A stretch of DNA of 64,000 bases from Phaeacidiphilus oryzae TH49 (lineage in GTDB: Bacteria > Actinomycetota > Actinomycetes > Streptomycetales > Streptomycetaceae), in the NCBI RefSeq assembly GCF_000744815.1, contig NZ_JQMQ01000005.1, positions 3,480,055 through 3,544,054 on the forward strand, read 5' to 3'. This document shows, one piece after another, positions 1 to 7,731 of this stretch. The number at the start of each line of letters is the position of its first letter. Position 1 is the first letter of the stretch. Made by a program: the position numbers and the translations under genes. The notes under the pieces were generated by a model that worked only from the letters and a program-made list of their open reading frames with translations, had not been told where the DNA came from and made no database searches.

Positions 1-68
1 CTGACGGGCCGACCGGCGGACCTCCCGCCGTCGGCTCACCGACCCCCGCCGAGCCGGATCGCGCCGCC

Positions 69-866
69 TCAGCGCCGGCTCGGCGGGACCACTCCCAGGA
101 CCCGGTCGCGCAGCACCGGGAAGGCCTCGCGGGCCTTGGCGACCGCGGCCGGGTCCAGGTCCACGGTGAGGACCTCCTCACCGTCCCCGGCCTCGGCCAG
201 CACCTCGCCCCACGGCCCCACGACGATGCTGTGCCCGCCCTGCGGGACACCGCCGTTGCTGCCGGTGTCGTTGCAGCCGAGGACGAAGACCTGCTCCTCG
301 ACGGCCCGCGCGCGGGCCAGCAGCGTCCAGTGGTCGATCCGGCGGGCCGGCCAGGCGGCCGGGACCACCAGCAGCTCGGCCCCGGCGTCCAGCAGGCCCC
401 GGAAGAGCTCGGGGAAGCGCAGGTCGTAGCAGGTGGCCAGGCCGAGGGTGCCGTGCTCGGTGGAGGCGGTCACCAGCTCCTCGCCGGCCGCCATCCGGAT
501 CGCCTCGCCGCGGTCGAAGCCGAAGCGGTGGATCTTCCGGTAGGTGTGGGTCAACTCCCCGTCGGGGGCGAAGAAGAGGGAGGTGTTGTAGATCGGGCCG
601 TCGGGATCGCGTTCCACGATCGAACCGGCGTGCAACCAGACCCCGGCCTCCCGGGCGGCGGCCGACATGGCGTCCGCGGTGGGTCCGTCCAGCGGCTCGG
701 CGGCGTCCGACCAGGCGTCCGCGGCGAACCCGCCGACCGGCCACAGTTCCGGCAGGACCACCAGGTCCGAGCCCCGCTGCTGACGGATCAGCGCCACCGC
801 GCGCTCCCGCCGGGAGTCCGCCGGCTCCCCGTCGGAGACGTCCATCTGGACAAGTGAGGCGCGCAC
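69..866 (-). CDS. Carbon-nitrogen hydrolase (nitrilase superfamily)
   Basis: Cytosolic hydrolase of non-peptide C-N bonds, about 265 aa. The nitrilase fold and its catalytic triad are visible: the first Glu in VVLPELWP, the Lys in TYRKIHRFGFDRGE, and the nucleophilic Cys in LATCYDLRFPELFR. The family includes omega-amidases, so a deaminated glutamine/asparagine-type substrate is possible but not proven. A GTG start at 866 is preferred because GGAGG lies 8 nt upstream and the resulting N-terminus (MRASLVQMDV) is typical of the family. An upstream in-frame GTG at 896 would add ten residues and has no Shine-Dalgarno (SD) sequence. It is divergent from the mycothiol-dependent enzyme gene at 995. 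Confidence 0.88.
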   Translation of the reverse strand: MRASLVQMDVSDGEPADSRRERAVALIRQQRGSDLVVLPELWPVGGFAADAWSDAAEPLDGPTADAMSAAAREAGVWLHAGSIVERDPDGPIYNTSLFFAPDGELTHTYRKIHRFGFDRGEAIRMAAGEELVTASTEHGTLGLATCYDLRFPELFRGLLDAGAELLVVPAAWPARRIDHWTLLARARAVEEQVFVLGCNDTGSNGGVPQGGHSIVVGPWGEVLAEAGDGEEVLTVDLDPAAVAKAREAFPVLRDRVLGVVPPSRR

Positions 867-994
867 GGTACCACCCTCCACGTCAACCCGGACCACAGTT
901 TCCGCTGATAGATCACCCGAAAGCGCCGCCCGGGCGACCGCTGACAGCGTAACCTGCCGTACGCGCTGAGGACCGTAGTCGAGGGGTCGTAACC

Positions 995-1822
995 GTGACC
1001 GACAAGCTCACCGTCCAGAGCTATATCGATGCCTGGACCCACACCATAGAGTCGATCTCCGAACTGGTCGCACCGCTTGCCGAGGGGGAATGGAACCGCC
1101 CCACGGAGTGCCCGTTCTGGTCGGTGCGAGACGTGGTCTCCCATGTGATCGGCATGGAGCTGGAGCTGCTCGGCGATCCGCGCCCCATCCACACCCTCCC
1201 CCGTGATCTCTTCCATGTGGACAGCGAGTTCGCCCGCTACACGGAGATACCGGTGGACACCCGGCGCTGCCACACCGCTCCGGAGATGACCTCCGAGCTG
1301 GAGTACACCATCATCCGCCGCTCGCGGTCGCTGCGGAACGCGACCACCGGCCCGGACGACCAGGTGCGCTGGCCGATGGGCCCGCTGAGCCGGGAGGTGC
1401 CGTACCACCAGCTGCTGCGCACCCGGGTGTTCGACGTGTGGATGCACGAGCAGGATCTGCGCCGGGCGCTGCGCAGCCCCGGCAATCTGGACTCGCCGGC
1501 CGCGTTCGTCTCCCGCGAGGTGCTGGTGGAGGCGCTGCCGAAGGTGGTCGCCCGCAGGGCGGGCGCGCCGGCCGGTACGACGGTGGTGCTGGACGTCCAC
1601 GGGCCGATGGAGTTCATGCTGACGGTGCGGGTCGACCACGACGGCCGCGGCTCGGTCAACGAGCATGTGCCGCTGGCGCCGACGGCGCGGATCGCGATGG
1701 ACTGGGAGACCTACATCCGCCTCGCGGGCGGCCGGATGCCGGCGGCGCAGGCGCAGGTGAAGACGGATGGCGACGAGGAGCTGGCCGAACGCATCCTGGA
1801 GCGGTTCGCGATCACGCCGTAG
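995..1822 (+). CDS. Maleylpyruvate isomerase family mycothiol-dependent enzyme
   Basis: A 275-residue soluble protein of the MDMPI/DinB-like family. The N-terminal helical domain (about residues 10-165) has a WSVRDVVSHVIGMELE-type segment with the metal-ligand His, and HEQDLRRAL near residue 150 supplies a further His. A C-terminal SCP2-like domain (about 185-270) follows. Members use mycothiol, the actinobacterial thiol, for isomerisation or thiol transfer. The true substrate is unknown, and many paralogues are annotated only by family. Start is GTG, with GAGGGG a little over ten bases upstream. Confidence 0.85.
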   Translation: MTDKLTVQSYIDAWTHTIESISELVAPLAEGEWNRPTECPFWSVRDVVSHVIGMELELLGDPRPIHTLPRDLFHVDSEFARYTEIPVDTRRCHTAPEMTSELEYTIIRRSRSLRNATTGPDDQVRWPMGPLSREVPYHQLLRTRVFDVWMHEQDLRRALRSPGNLDSPAAFVSREVLVEALPKVVARRAGAPAGTTVVLDVHGPMEFMLTVRVDHDGRGSVNEHVPLAPTARIAMDWETYIRLAGGRMPAAQAQVKTDGDEELAERILERFAITP

Positions 1823-1843
1823 CGGCATCGGCGCTTCGCCGGC

Positions 1844-1896
1844 GGCGGCTGCGGTGCGGGCGCGGGCGGCCCGCAGCCGGGCGGCCCGCAGCCGCC
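1844..1896. terminator. Hairpin between convergent genes, probable bidirectional terminator
   Basis: An 11-bp perfect stem, GGCGGCTGCGG (1844-1854) with CCGCAGCCGCC (1886-1896), sits between two genes that converge. The loop contains part of a 15-bp tandem duplication (1864-1878 and 1879-1893). No U-tract follows, as is common in GC-rich actinomycetes. Confidence 0.5.
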
Positions 1897-1921
1897 GACC
1901 GGCCGTCCGTCGACCGGCCCG

Positions 1922-3409
1922 TCAGGCGTCCGCGAGTCCCTCGCGCTGACGCGGGATCGACACCGCCACGGCGTGGCCGACGCGGAACTCCGCCTCCCGC
2001 GCCGCCGCGCGCCGGCGCAGGCGGAGGATCTGCGAGAGCCCCAGCGCCATCGGCAGGTACAGCACCCAGAACGCCAGATGGAACGCGTGCGCCGGGTAGT
2101 GGCCGCCGCCCCCGCCGGAGGCGTCCAGCAGGACGCCGATCGTCAGCAGACAGAACATCGTCGCGATGAATCCGCCCATGTTGACGATCCCCGAGGCCGT
2201 CCCGATCCGCTCGGGCGGGTTCACCGGCCGCGCGAAGTCGAGGCCGACGATGGACGCCGACCCGTTGCTGCCCATCCAGGCGCACAGCACGGTCAGCAGC
2301 CACACCGGAGCATGCGGCCCCGGCCAGGTCAGCACCACCGCCCACAGCACGCCGGTGACCGAGACGACGGTGAGCACCAGCGGCAGCCGCAGCGAGTGCC
2401 GCCGCGAGAGCAGCTGCCCGAAGAGCAGCCCGCAGGCCATGTTCGAGACCACCACCAGGCTCAGCAGCGTGCCGGCGGTGCCGGCCGGCAGCCCCTGCCC
2501 GTCCTCCAGGAACGGCTCACCCCACAGCAGCAGGAAAGTCATCGCCGGGAACTGCGAGGTGAAGTGGGTCCACAGCCCGATCCGCGTCCCGGGCTCCGCC
2601 CAGGCCGCGCGGATCAGCGGCAGCACCGGCGGCCGCGGCTCGGTGACCGCCTGCGCGGCGGCCCGGTCGCGGCCCCGCCCGCGCCCCCGCCGGAACCCGT
2701 GATGGTCCGGCGAGTCCCGGAGGAAGAGCAGCACGACAGCGAGCAGCCCGACACCGATCACCCCCGTGACACCGAAGGTCGCGGTCCATCCCGCGCTGTG
2801 CAGCACCCGGGACAGCACCGCGGTGCTGACCAGGTTGCCGCCCATCCCCACCAGAGCCGTGAGCTGGGCCATCAGCGGGTTCCGCCGCGGCGGGAACCAC
2901 AGTGCGCCCAGCCGCAGCACGCTGACGAAGGTCATCGCGTCCCCGCAGCCCAGCACCGCCCGGGAGATCAGTGCCGGGGCGAAGCCGGACGAGAAGGCGA
3001 AGCCGAGCTGCCCGGCGGTGAGGAGGACCAGCCCGAGGCTGAGCACCCGGCGCGGCCCGATCCGGTCCACCAGGAGGCCCGCCGGTATCTGCATGGCCGC
3101 GTAGACCAGCACCTGGAGCAGCGAGAAGGTGGAGAGCTGGGAGGCGCCGATGTGGAAGCGGACGGCGGCGTCGAGCCCGGCCACGCCCAGGCTGGTGCGG
3201 TGGACGACGGCCAGGACGTAGACCGCGACGCCGATCCCCCAGGCCGTCCAGGCTGCCGGGCCGCCCAGCCGGTCGGCGAACCCGCCGGGGCCGGCCGCCG
3301 GGCCCGCCGGGCCGTGGCTCCCCCCGGTGGTCGGTACGGCGGCCGTGCCGCCGGTGGGATCCGGTATGCCGGGTACGCCCGGCTGCTTGCCGGGCACGCT
3401 CGCGGACAC
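1922..3409 (-). CDS. MFS transporter
   Basis: Integral membrane transporter of 495 aa with about 12 hydrophobic segments from residue 50 to 480. An MFS signature, GLLVDRIGPRRVLSLG, lies after the second segment. A Pro/Gly-rich N-terminal tail of about 50 residues precedes the first membrane helix. It resembles the metabolite:H+ symporter/nitrate-type MFS group, but the substrate cannot be read from the sequence. It starts with GTG 4 nt after the stop of the GntR gene, whose end carries the SD (GAGGAG), so the two genes are translationally coupled. The natural reading is that the GntR protein controls this transporter. Confidence 0.88.
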   Translation of the reverse strand: MSASVPGKQPGVPGIPDPTGGTAAVPTTGGSHGPAGPAAGPGGFADRLGGPAAWTAWGIGVAVYVLAVVHRTSLGVAGLDAAVRFHIGASQLSTFSLLQVLVYAAMQIPAGLLVDRIGPRRVLSLGLVLLTAGQLGFAFSSGFAPALISRAVLGCGDAMTFVSVLRLGALWFPPRRNPLMAQLTALVGMGGNLVSTAVLSRVLHSAGWTATFGVTGVIGVGLLAVVLLFLRDSPDHHGFRRGRGRGRDRAAAQAVTEPRPPVLPLIRAAWAEPGTRIGLWTHFTSQFPAMTFLLLWGEPFLEDGQGLPAGTAGTLLSLVVVSNMACGLLFGQLLSRRHSLRLPLVLTVVSVTGVLWAVVLTWPGPHAPVWLLTVLCAWMGSNGSASIVGLDFARPVNPPERIGTASGIVNMGGFIATMFCLLTIGVLLDASGGGGGHYPAHAFHLAFWVLYLPMALGLSQILRLRRRAAAREAEFRVGHAVAVSIPRQREGLADA

Positions 3410-3413
3410 GGAG

Positions 3414-4034
3414 TCAGCTCCTCAGCAGGGTGTCGACGCGTCCGACGTGCTCGCGGACGCGGTGGTCGGCCAGGTCGCGGTCCCCGGCGCGGAGCGCCTC
3501 CAGGATCGCGGAGTGGTCGGTGAGATTGGACCGGACCCGCTCCGGCCGGGCGCGCATCACCTCGACGCCCATGCGCAGCTGGCGGTCCCTCAGCTGGTCG
3601 TAGAGGTGCTCGATGATCTGGTTGCCGGCCTCGGCGACGATGGCGTGGTGGAACGCCCGGTCGGCGGTGGAGGCGCCGAGGAGGTCCCCCCGGGCCACGC
3701 AGTCCCGCTGCTCGTCGAGCAGCTCCTGGAGCCGCTGGAGCAGCGCGGCCGGCGCCGGGATGGCCTTCTGCACGGCATGCCGCTCGACCAGCAGCCGGGC
3801 CTCCACCACGTCGGCGATCTCCTGCGCGGAGACCGGCAGCACCAGGGCGCCCTTCTTCGGGTAGAGCTTGATCAGCCCCTCGGCCTCCAGCCGGAGCAGG
3901 GCCTCGCGTACCGGCGTGCGTGAGACGCCGACGACGTCCGCCAGCTCGCCTTCCACGAGGAGGGTGCCCCCGGCGTAGCTCCGGTCCAGTACGGCTTGCT
4001 TGACATGGGTGTAGACCCGATCGGCTGCGGCCAT
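3414..4034 (-). CDS. GntR family transcriptional regulator (FCD type)
   Basis: 206 aa. An N-terminal winged helix (about residues 8-75, with LADVVGVSRTPVREALLRLEAEGLI) is followed by an all-helical FCD ligand-binding domain (about 85-200) with the metal-type His positions in FHHAIVAEAGN and DHSAILEAL. This is the FadR/VanR subfamily, which usually senses organic acids. It is first in an operon with the MFS gene. The ATG at 4034 has no SD. TATGAT lies 9 nt upstream, so the message may be leaderless. A 19-bp inverted repeat overlaps that -10 box and is the likely autoregulatory operator. Confidence 0.9.
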   Translation of the reverse strand: MAAADRVYTHVKQAVLDRSYAGGTLLVEGELADVVGVSRTPVREALLRLEAEGLIKLYPKKGALVLPVSAQEIADVVEARLLVERHAVQKAIPAPAALLQRLQELLDEQRDCVARGDLLGASTADRAFHHAIVAEAGNQIIEHLYDQLRDRQLRMGVEVMRARPERVRSNLTDHSAILEALRAGDRDLADHRVREHVGRVDTLLRS

Positions 4035-4036
4035 GA

Positions 4037-4055
4037 TGCATCGATCATAGATGCA
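4037..4055 (-). promoter_or_regulatory. Inverted repeat over the -10 box of the GntR-MFS operon
   Basis: TGCATC (4037-4042) and GATGCA (4050-4055) form exact inverted arms around a 7-nt spacer that contains TATGAT, a good -10 box reading on the minus strand (4049-4044). The arrangement suits repression by the GntR protein encoded immediately downstream. Confidence 0.6.
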
Positions 4056-4091
4056 ACACGTATACCCCTGGTGGGCGGGGTCCGGGCCGGC

Positions 4092-5132
4092 TCAGCCGGC
4101 CAGCGTCCAGCGGAGGGTGCGGGTCATGTAGCGGGCGCGGAAGCCCTCGTCGCGGACCCACGGAGTGGTGTCCCGGACGGTCGCGGTGACCGTGCCGCCA
4201 CGGGGCAGGCGCCCGGTCGGCAGCAGGTCGCCGGTCCCCGCCCAGCGGCCGTCGACCCGCCACACCACCCGGGCGTCCGGCACCGCGGGCCGGACCCGCA
4301 GCAGCGGCCGCCCGGTCACCGTCCCCTCCGCCGGCCAGGCCGCGTCCACCGGGGACACCTGGCGGTAGAGGCGCTCGATGATCGCCTCGCGGGAGGGGAG
4401 GTTGTAGGGGTGGCCGAGGTCGCGCATCACCGAGTCCCGGGTCGGCCGGTAGAGGCCGTTGCCGCTGCGGTAGGCGCCGACCCGGCCGCCGCTGGGGTCG
4501 GCGGCGCCCAGCCAGCGCCACCACTTGACGTGCTCCCGGCGCATCTGGCCGGCGTTCGCGGTGGAGACGTTGGGGTAGTCGTCCTCGGCGGGCGCGGTGT
4601 CGTACTCGTCGCCCAGGCCGCCGAGGGTGTGCCCGAACTCGTGCTGGACCACCTGGAGCGCCTGCGGGCCGCCGGCCGAGAGGGTGGTGATCCCGTCGTC
4701 GCCGCCCTCTCCCCCGTAGATCCGGGAGTTGGCGAGGGCGATCACATAGCGCGGGCCGGGGACCGTGTCGGCGTACCGGTCCACGGCGTCCGTGTCGGCG
4801 CAGAGCAGCCGGGCCATCCCCTCGCAGCCGAAGCGCATGCCGAGGGGGGAGCCGGAGCGCAGGCCGGGACGCGGGGAGACCACGTCGATCCGGCGGATCC
4901 GGAAGAGCCTGCGATAGCGGTGGAAGGGTTCGATGGAGCTGAGCGCGGCCCAGACCGCCCTCACCTGCCGCCGGTAGAGCGGCAGTTCGGAGCGGGTATA
5001 GCCGTCGCCGACGAAGACCAGGGAGATCCTGTTGCCCGCGCGCTCGGCCCCGCCGGCCGAGGCCGGCACCAGGCAGCCGAGCAGCAGGCCGAGGACCAGG
5101 GCGACCGCGGCCGACCCGAGCGTCCTGCGCAA
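4092..5132 (-). CDS. Secreted M64-family metallopeptidase
   Basis: 346 aa. A signal peptide (MRRTLG, then a hydrophobic stretch, then PASAGG, about residues 1-27) leads into an M64 (IgA-peptidase-like) zinc metallopeptidase domain. The active site HEFGHTLGGLGDEY near residue 155 contains the HExGH-type zinc helix. FVGDGYT is the conserved N-terminal family motif. A C-terminal beta-rich portion (about 255-346) is probably an accessory domain. It likely acts outside the cell. The start is TTG at 5132, chosen because AGGAAGGGG lies 7 nt upstream and the signal peptide begins there. That SD is buried in a perfect stem. Confidence 0.85.
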   Translation of the reverse strand: MRRTLGSAAVALVLGLLLGCLVPASAGGAERAGNRISLVFVGDGYTRSELPLYRRQVRAVWAALSSIEPFHRYRRLFRIRRIDVVSPRPGLRSGSPLGMRFGCEGMARLLCADTDAVDRYADTVPGPRYVIALANSRIYGGEGGDDGITTLSAGGPQALQVVQHEFGHTLGGLGDEYDTAPAEDDYPNVSTANAGQMRREHVKWWRWLGAADPSGGRVGAYRSGNGLYRPTRDSVMRDLGHPYNLPSREAIIERLYRQVSPVDAAWPAEGTVTGRPLLRVRPAVPDARVVWRVDGRWAGTGDLLPTGRLPRGGTVTATVRDTTPWVRDEGFRARYMTRTLRWTLAG

Positions 5133-5137
5133 GAGAG

Positions 5138-5170
5138 ACCCCTTCCTACGGCCGAAACCGAGGAAGGGGT
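5138..5170 (-). promoter_or_regulatory. Leader hairpin that pairs the SD of the M64 peptidase gene
   Basis: On the minus strand ACCCCTTCCT is followed after 13 nt by AGGAAGGGGT, a perfect 10-bp stem. The 3' arm is the SD of the TTG-started peptidase gene. The 5' arm overlaps a second palindrome, AGGGGTACCCCT (5165-5176). Confidence 0.55.
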
Positions 5171-5181
5171 ACCCCTATTAT

Positions 5182-5196
5182 CTGACGATCTGTCAG
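5182..5196. promoter_or_regulatory. CTGAC-N5-GTCAG operator-like palindrome
   Basis: CTGAC GATCT GTCAG lies about 50 bases upstream of the M64 peptidase start. The same arms and spacing occur at 22527, 25526 and 35655. This resembles a TetR-family operator. Confidence 0.5.
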
Positions 5197-5245
5197 CGCT
5201 TTGCGTTTATCACTGGACCGGCGTAGCCGCCCGGCCGCGGTTCCC

Positions 5246-6727
5246 TCACGACCAGGTGAGCAGCCGCTTCGGCCGCTCCAGGATCGCCGCCGTGTCGGCC
5301 AGCACCTTGGAGCCCAGCTCGCCGTCGACCAGCCGGTGGTCGAAGGAGAGCGCCAGCGTGGTGACCTGACGCGGCACCACCTTGCCCTTGTGCACCCAGG
5401 GCAGCTCGCGCACCTGGCCGACGGCCAGGATCGCGGCCTCCCCCGGGTTGAGGATCGGCGTCCCCGAGTCCACTCCGAAGACCCCGACGTTGGTGATGGT
5501 GATCGTGCCGCCCTGCATGTCCGCCGGCGCGGTACGGCCCTCCCGCGCGGTGGAGATCAGCGAGCCGAGCGCCTCCGCCAGTTCGGGCAGGGTCTTCGCC
5601 CCGGCGTCCTTGATGTTCGGGACGAGCAGCCCGCGCGGGGTGGCCGCGGCGATGCCGAGGTTCACCGCGCGGCGGTGGACGATCTCCTGGTTGGCCTCGT
5701 CCCAGCGGGCGTTGATCTCCGGGTTCCGGCGCACGGCGACCAGCAGGGCGCGGGCGATCAGCAGCATCGGGCTGACCCGCAGCCCCGCGCCGAGCTCGCC
5801 GGTCTCCTTGAGCTTCCGCACCAGCTTCATGGTGCGGGTGACGTCCACCTGGACCCACTCGGTGACATGCGGTGCGGTGAACGCGGAGGCCACCATCGCC
5901 TGCGCGGTCGCCCGCCGCACCCCCCGGATCGGGACCCGGACCTCGTCCTCCACCGCGGCCCCGAGCGCCGGAGCGGCGGACTGCCCGGCAGGCGCCGCCT
6001 CCTCCACCGGGGTGCCGGGAGCCGCAGCCGAGGCGTTCGCCGCCGCGAAGGCCCGCAGGTCGTCACGGGTGACGGTGCCCTCGGGGCCGGTCGGGGGCAC
6101 CACGGAGAGGTCGATCCCCATGTCCTTGGCCATCTTCCGCACCGGCGGCTTGGCCAGCGCCCGGCCGCCGCCCACGGGCGACGGCGCGGCCGGGGCGGCC
6201 GCGGCGGCCGCGGCGGCCGGAGCCGGGGTCTCGGCACCGGACGGCACCTGGGCCGGAGCCGGGGCCTCCTGCGCCTGCCCGGGCGGCGTCAGCTGGACCT
6301 TCCGCGGACGCCTCCGCGCCGAACCGCTCCGCGGTCCGTAGCCGACCAGCACGGCCTGGCGCTCCTCGGCCTCCGGCTCGGCGGCGGCCGCCGCGCCGTC
6401 GGCGGCGGGGGCCTGCGCCTCCTCGGCCGGGGCGGCGGCGCCGGCCCCGGCGGGACCGTCCACCTCCACGGCGATGATCGACGTCCCGACGTCGACCATG
6501 GTGCCCTCGGGGAAGTGGAGCTCGCGCACCACCCCGTCGAACGGGATCGGCAGCTCGACCGCGGCCTTGGCGGTCTCCACCTCGCAGACGACCTGGCCGT
6601 CGTGCACCCGGTCGCCGGGGGCCACCATCCACTTGAGGATCTCGGCCTCGGTCAGCCCCTCGCCCACGTCGGGCATCCGGAACTCGCGCACACCCGCGGC
6701 GGCGCCGGCAACAGCAGTCGTAGTCAT
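5246..6727 (-). CDS. bkdC: Branched-chain 2-oxoacid dehydrogenase E2 (dihydrolipoamide acyltransferase), first copy
   Basis: Transfers the acyl group from E1-bound thiamine diphosphate via lipoate to CoA. From the ATG at 6727 it is 493 aa. An N-terminal lipoyl domain carries the modifiable Lys in VETAKAAVELP (about residue 54). A long Ala/Pro linker, a peripheral subunit-binding domain (VRKMAKDMGIDLSVV, TGPEGTVTRDDL, about 205-240) and a catalytic domain ending with DHRLVDG (His near 465) follow. It is the last gene of an E1 alpha-E1 beta-E2 operon. The products supply isobutyryl- and methylbutyryl-CoA for branched fatty acids and polyketide starters. An upstream in-frame start at 6748 is less likely, because GGAG lies just before 6727. 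Confidence 0.93.
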   Translation of the reverse strand: MTTTAVAGAAAGVREFRMPDVGEGLTEAEILKWMVAPGDRVHDGQVVCEVETAKAAVELPIPFDGVVRELHFPEGTMVDVGTSIIAVEVDGPAGAGAAAPAEEAQAPAADGAAAAAEPEAEERQAVLVGYGPRSGSARRRPRKVQLTPPGQAQEAPAPAQVPSGAETPAPAAAAAAAAPAAPSPVGGGRALAKPPVRKMAKDMGIDLSVVPPTGPEGTVTRDDLRAFAAANASAAAPGTPVEEAAPAGQSAAPALGAAVEDEVRVPIRGVRRATAQAMVASAFTAPHVTEWVQVDVTRTMKLVRKLKETGELGAGLRVSPMLLIARALLVAVRRNPEINARWDEANQEIVHRRAVNLGIAAATPRGLLVPNIKDAGAKTLPELAEALGSLISTAREGRTAPADMQGGTITITNVGVFGVDSGTPILNPGEAAILAVGQVRELPWVHKGKVVPRQVTTLALSFDHRLVDGELGSKVLADTAAILERPKRLLTWS

Positions 6728-6748
6728 GGCGTCTCCTCCGAAGCCCAC

Positions 6749-7729
6749 TCAGAAGGCCATGGCGCGGTCGACGGCGTCGAGCACCCGGTCCAGATCCGGC
6801 AGGAAGGTGTCCTCCACCCGCGACGGCGGGTACGGCGCGAAGAACCCGCCGACCCGCAGCACCGGGGCCTCCAGCGCGTAGAAGCACCGCTCGGTGAGCC
6901 GCGCGGCCAGTTCCGACCCCATACCCAGGAAGACCGGTGCCTCATGCACCACCACGGCCCGGCCGGTGCGCCGGACCGAGGCCTCCAGGGTGTCGAAGTC
7001 CACCGGGGAGAGCGAGCGGAGGTCGACCACCTCGATGCTGCGGCCGTCCTCCGCGGCCGCGGCCGCGGCCTCCAGGCAGACCTTCACCATCGGCCCGTAG
7101 GCGAGGAGGGTCAGGTCGGTCCCGGAGCGGACCACCCGGGCGTCGTGGAGGCCCGCGGGGGCCTCGCCGTCCGGGTCGACCTCGGCCTTGTCCCAGTACC
7201 GGCGCTTCGGCTCCAGGAAGATCACCGGGTCGTCCGAGGCGATGGCCTGCCGGAGCATCCAGTGGGCGTCCGCCGGGCTCGCCGGGGCGACCACCTTGAG
7301 GCCCGCGGTGTGGGCGAAGTACGCCTCGTGCGACTCGCTGTGGTGCTCGACCGCACCGATGCCGCCGGCCCAGGGGATCCGGATGGTGACGGGCAGCCTG
7401 ACCTTGCCCAGCGAGCGGGCGTGCATCTTGGCCAGCTGGCTGACGATCTGGTCGAAGGCCGGGTAGACGAAGCCGTCGAACTGGATCTCCAGCACCGGGC
7501 GGTAGCCGCGCAGGCAGAGCCCGATCGCGGTGCCCACGATGCCGGACTCGGCGAGCGGGGTGTCGATCACCCGGTCCTCGCCGAAGTCCTTGTAGAGGCC
7601 GTCGGTCACCCGGAAGACGCCGCCGAGCCGGCCCACGTCCTCGCCCATGACCAGGGTCTTCGGGTCGGCGTCCAGCGAGCGCCGCAGCGCCTCGTTGAGC
7701 GCCTTCACCATCGTGTACTTCTCGGCCAT
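6749..7729 (-). CDS. bkdB: Branched-chain 2-oxoacid dehydrogenase E1 beta, first copy
   Basis: 326 aa. With E1 alpha it forms the thiamine-diphosphate decarboxylase of the complex. Recognisable are the N-terminal pyrimidine-binding fold (MGEDVGRLGGVFRVTDGL, then DTPLAESGIVGTAIG with the catalytic Glu) and the C-terminal transketolase-like domain (LRSLSPVDFDTLEASVRRTGRAVVVHE written in parts by the family). The start at 7729 begins MAEKYTMVKAL and lies 2 nt after the E1 alpha stop. It shares the operon and the same subunit architecture with the second set at 31374. Confidence 0.93.
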   Translation of the reverse strand: MAEKYTMVKALNEALRRSLDADPKTLVMGEDVGRLGGVFRVTDGLYKDFGEDRVIDTPLAESGIVGTAIGLCLRGYRPVLEIQFDGFVYPAFDQIVSQLAKMHARSLGKVRLPVTIRIPWAGGIGAVEHHSESHEAYFAHTAGLKVVAPASPADAHWMLRQAIASDDPVIFLEPKRRYWDKAEVDPDGEAPAGLHDARVVRSGTDLTLLAYGPMVKVCLEAAAAAAEDGRSIEVVDLRSLSPVDFDTLEASVRRTGRAVVVHEAPVFLGMGSELAARLTERCFYALEAPVLRVGGFFAPYPPSRVEDTFLPDLDRVLDAVDRAMAF

Positions 7730-7731
7730 CG

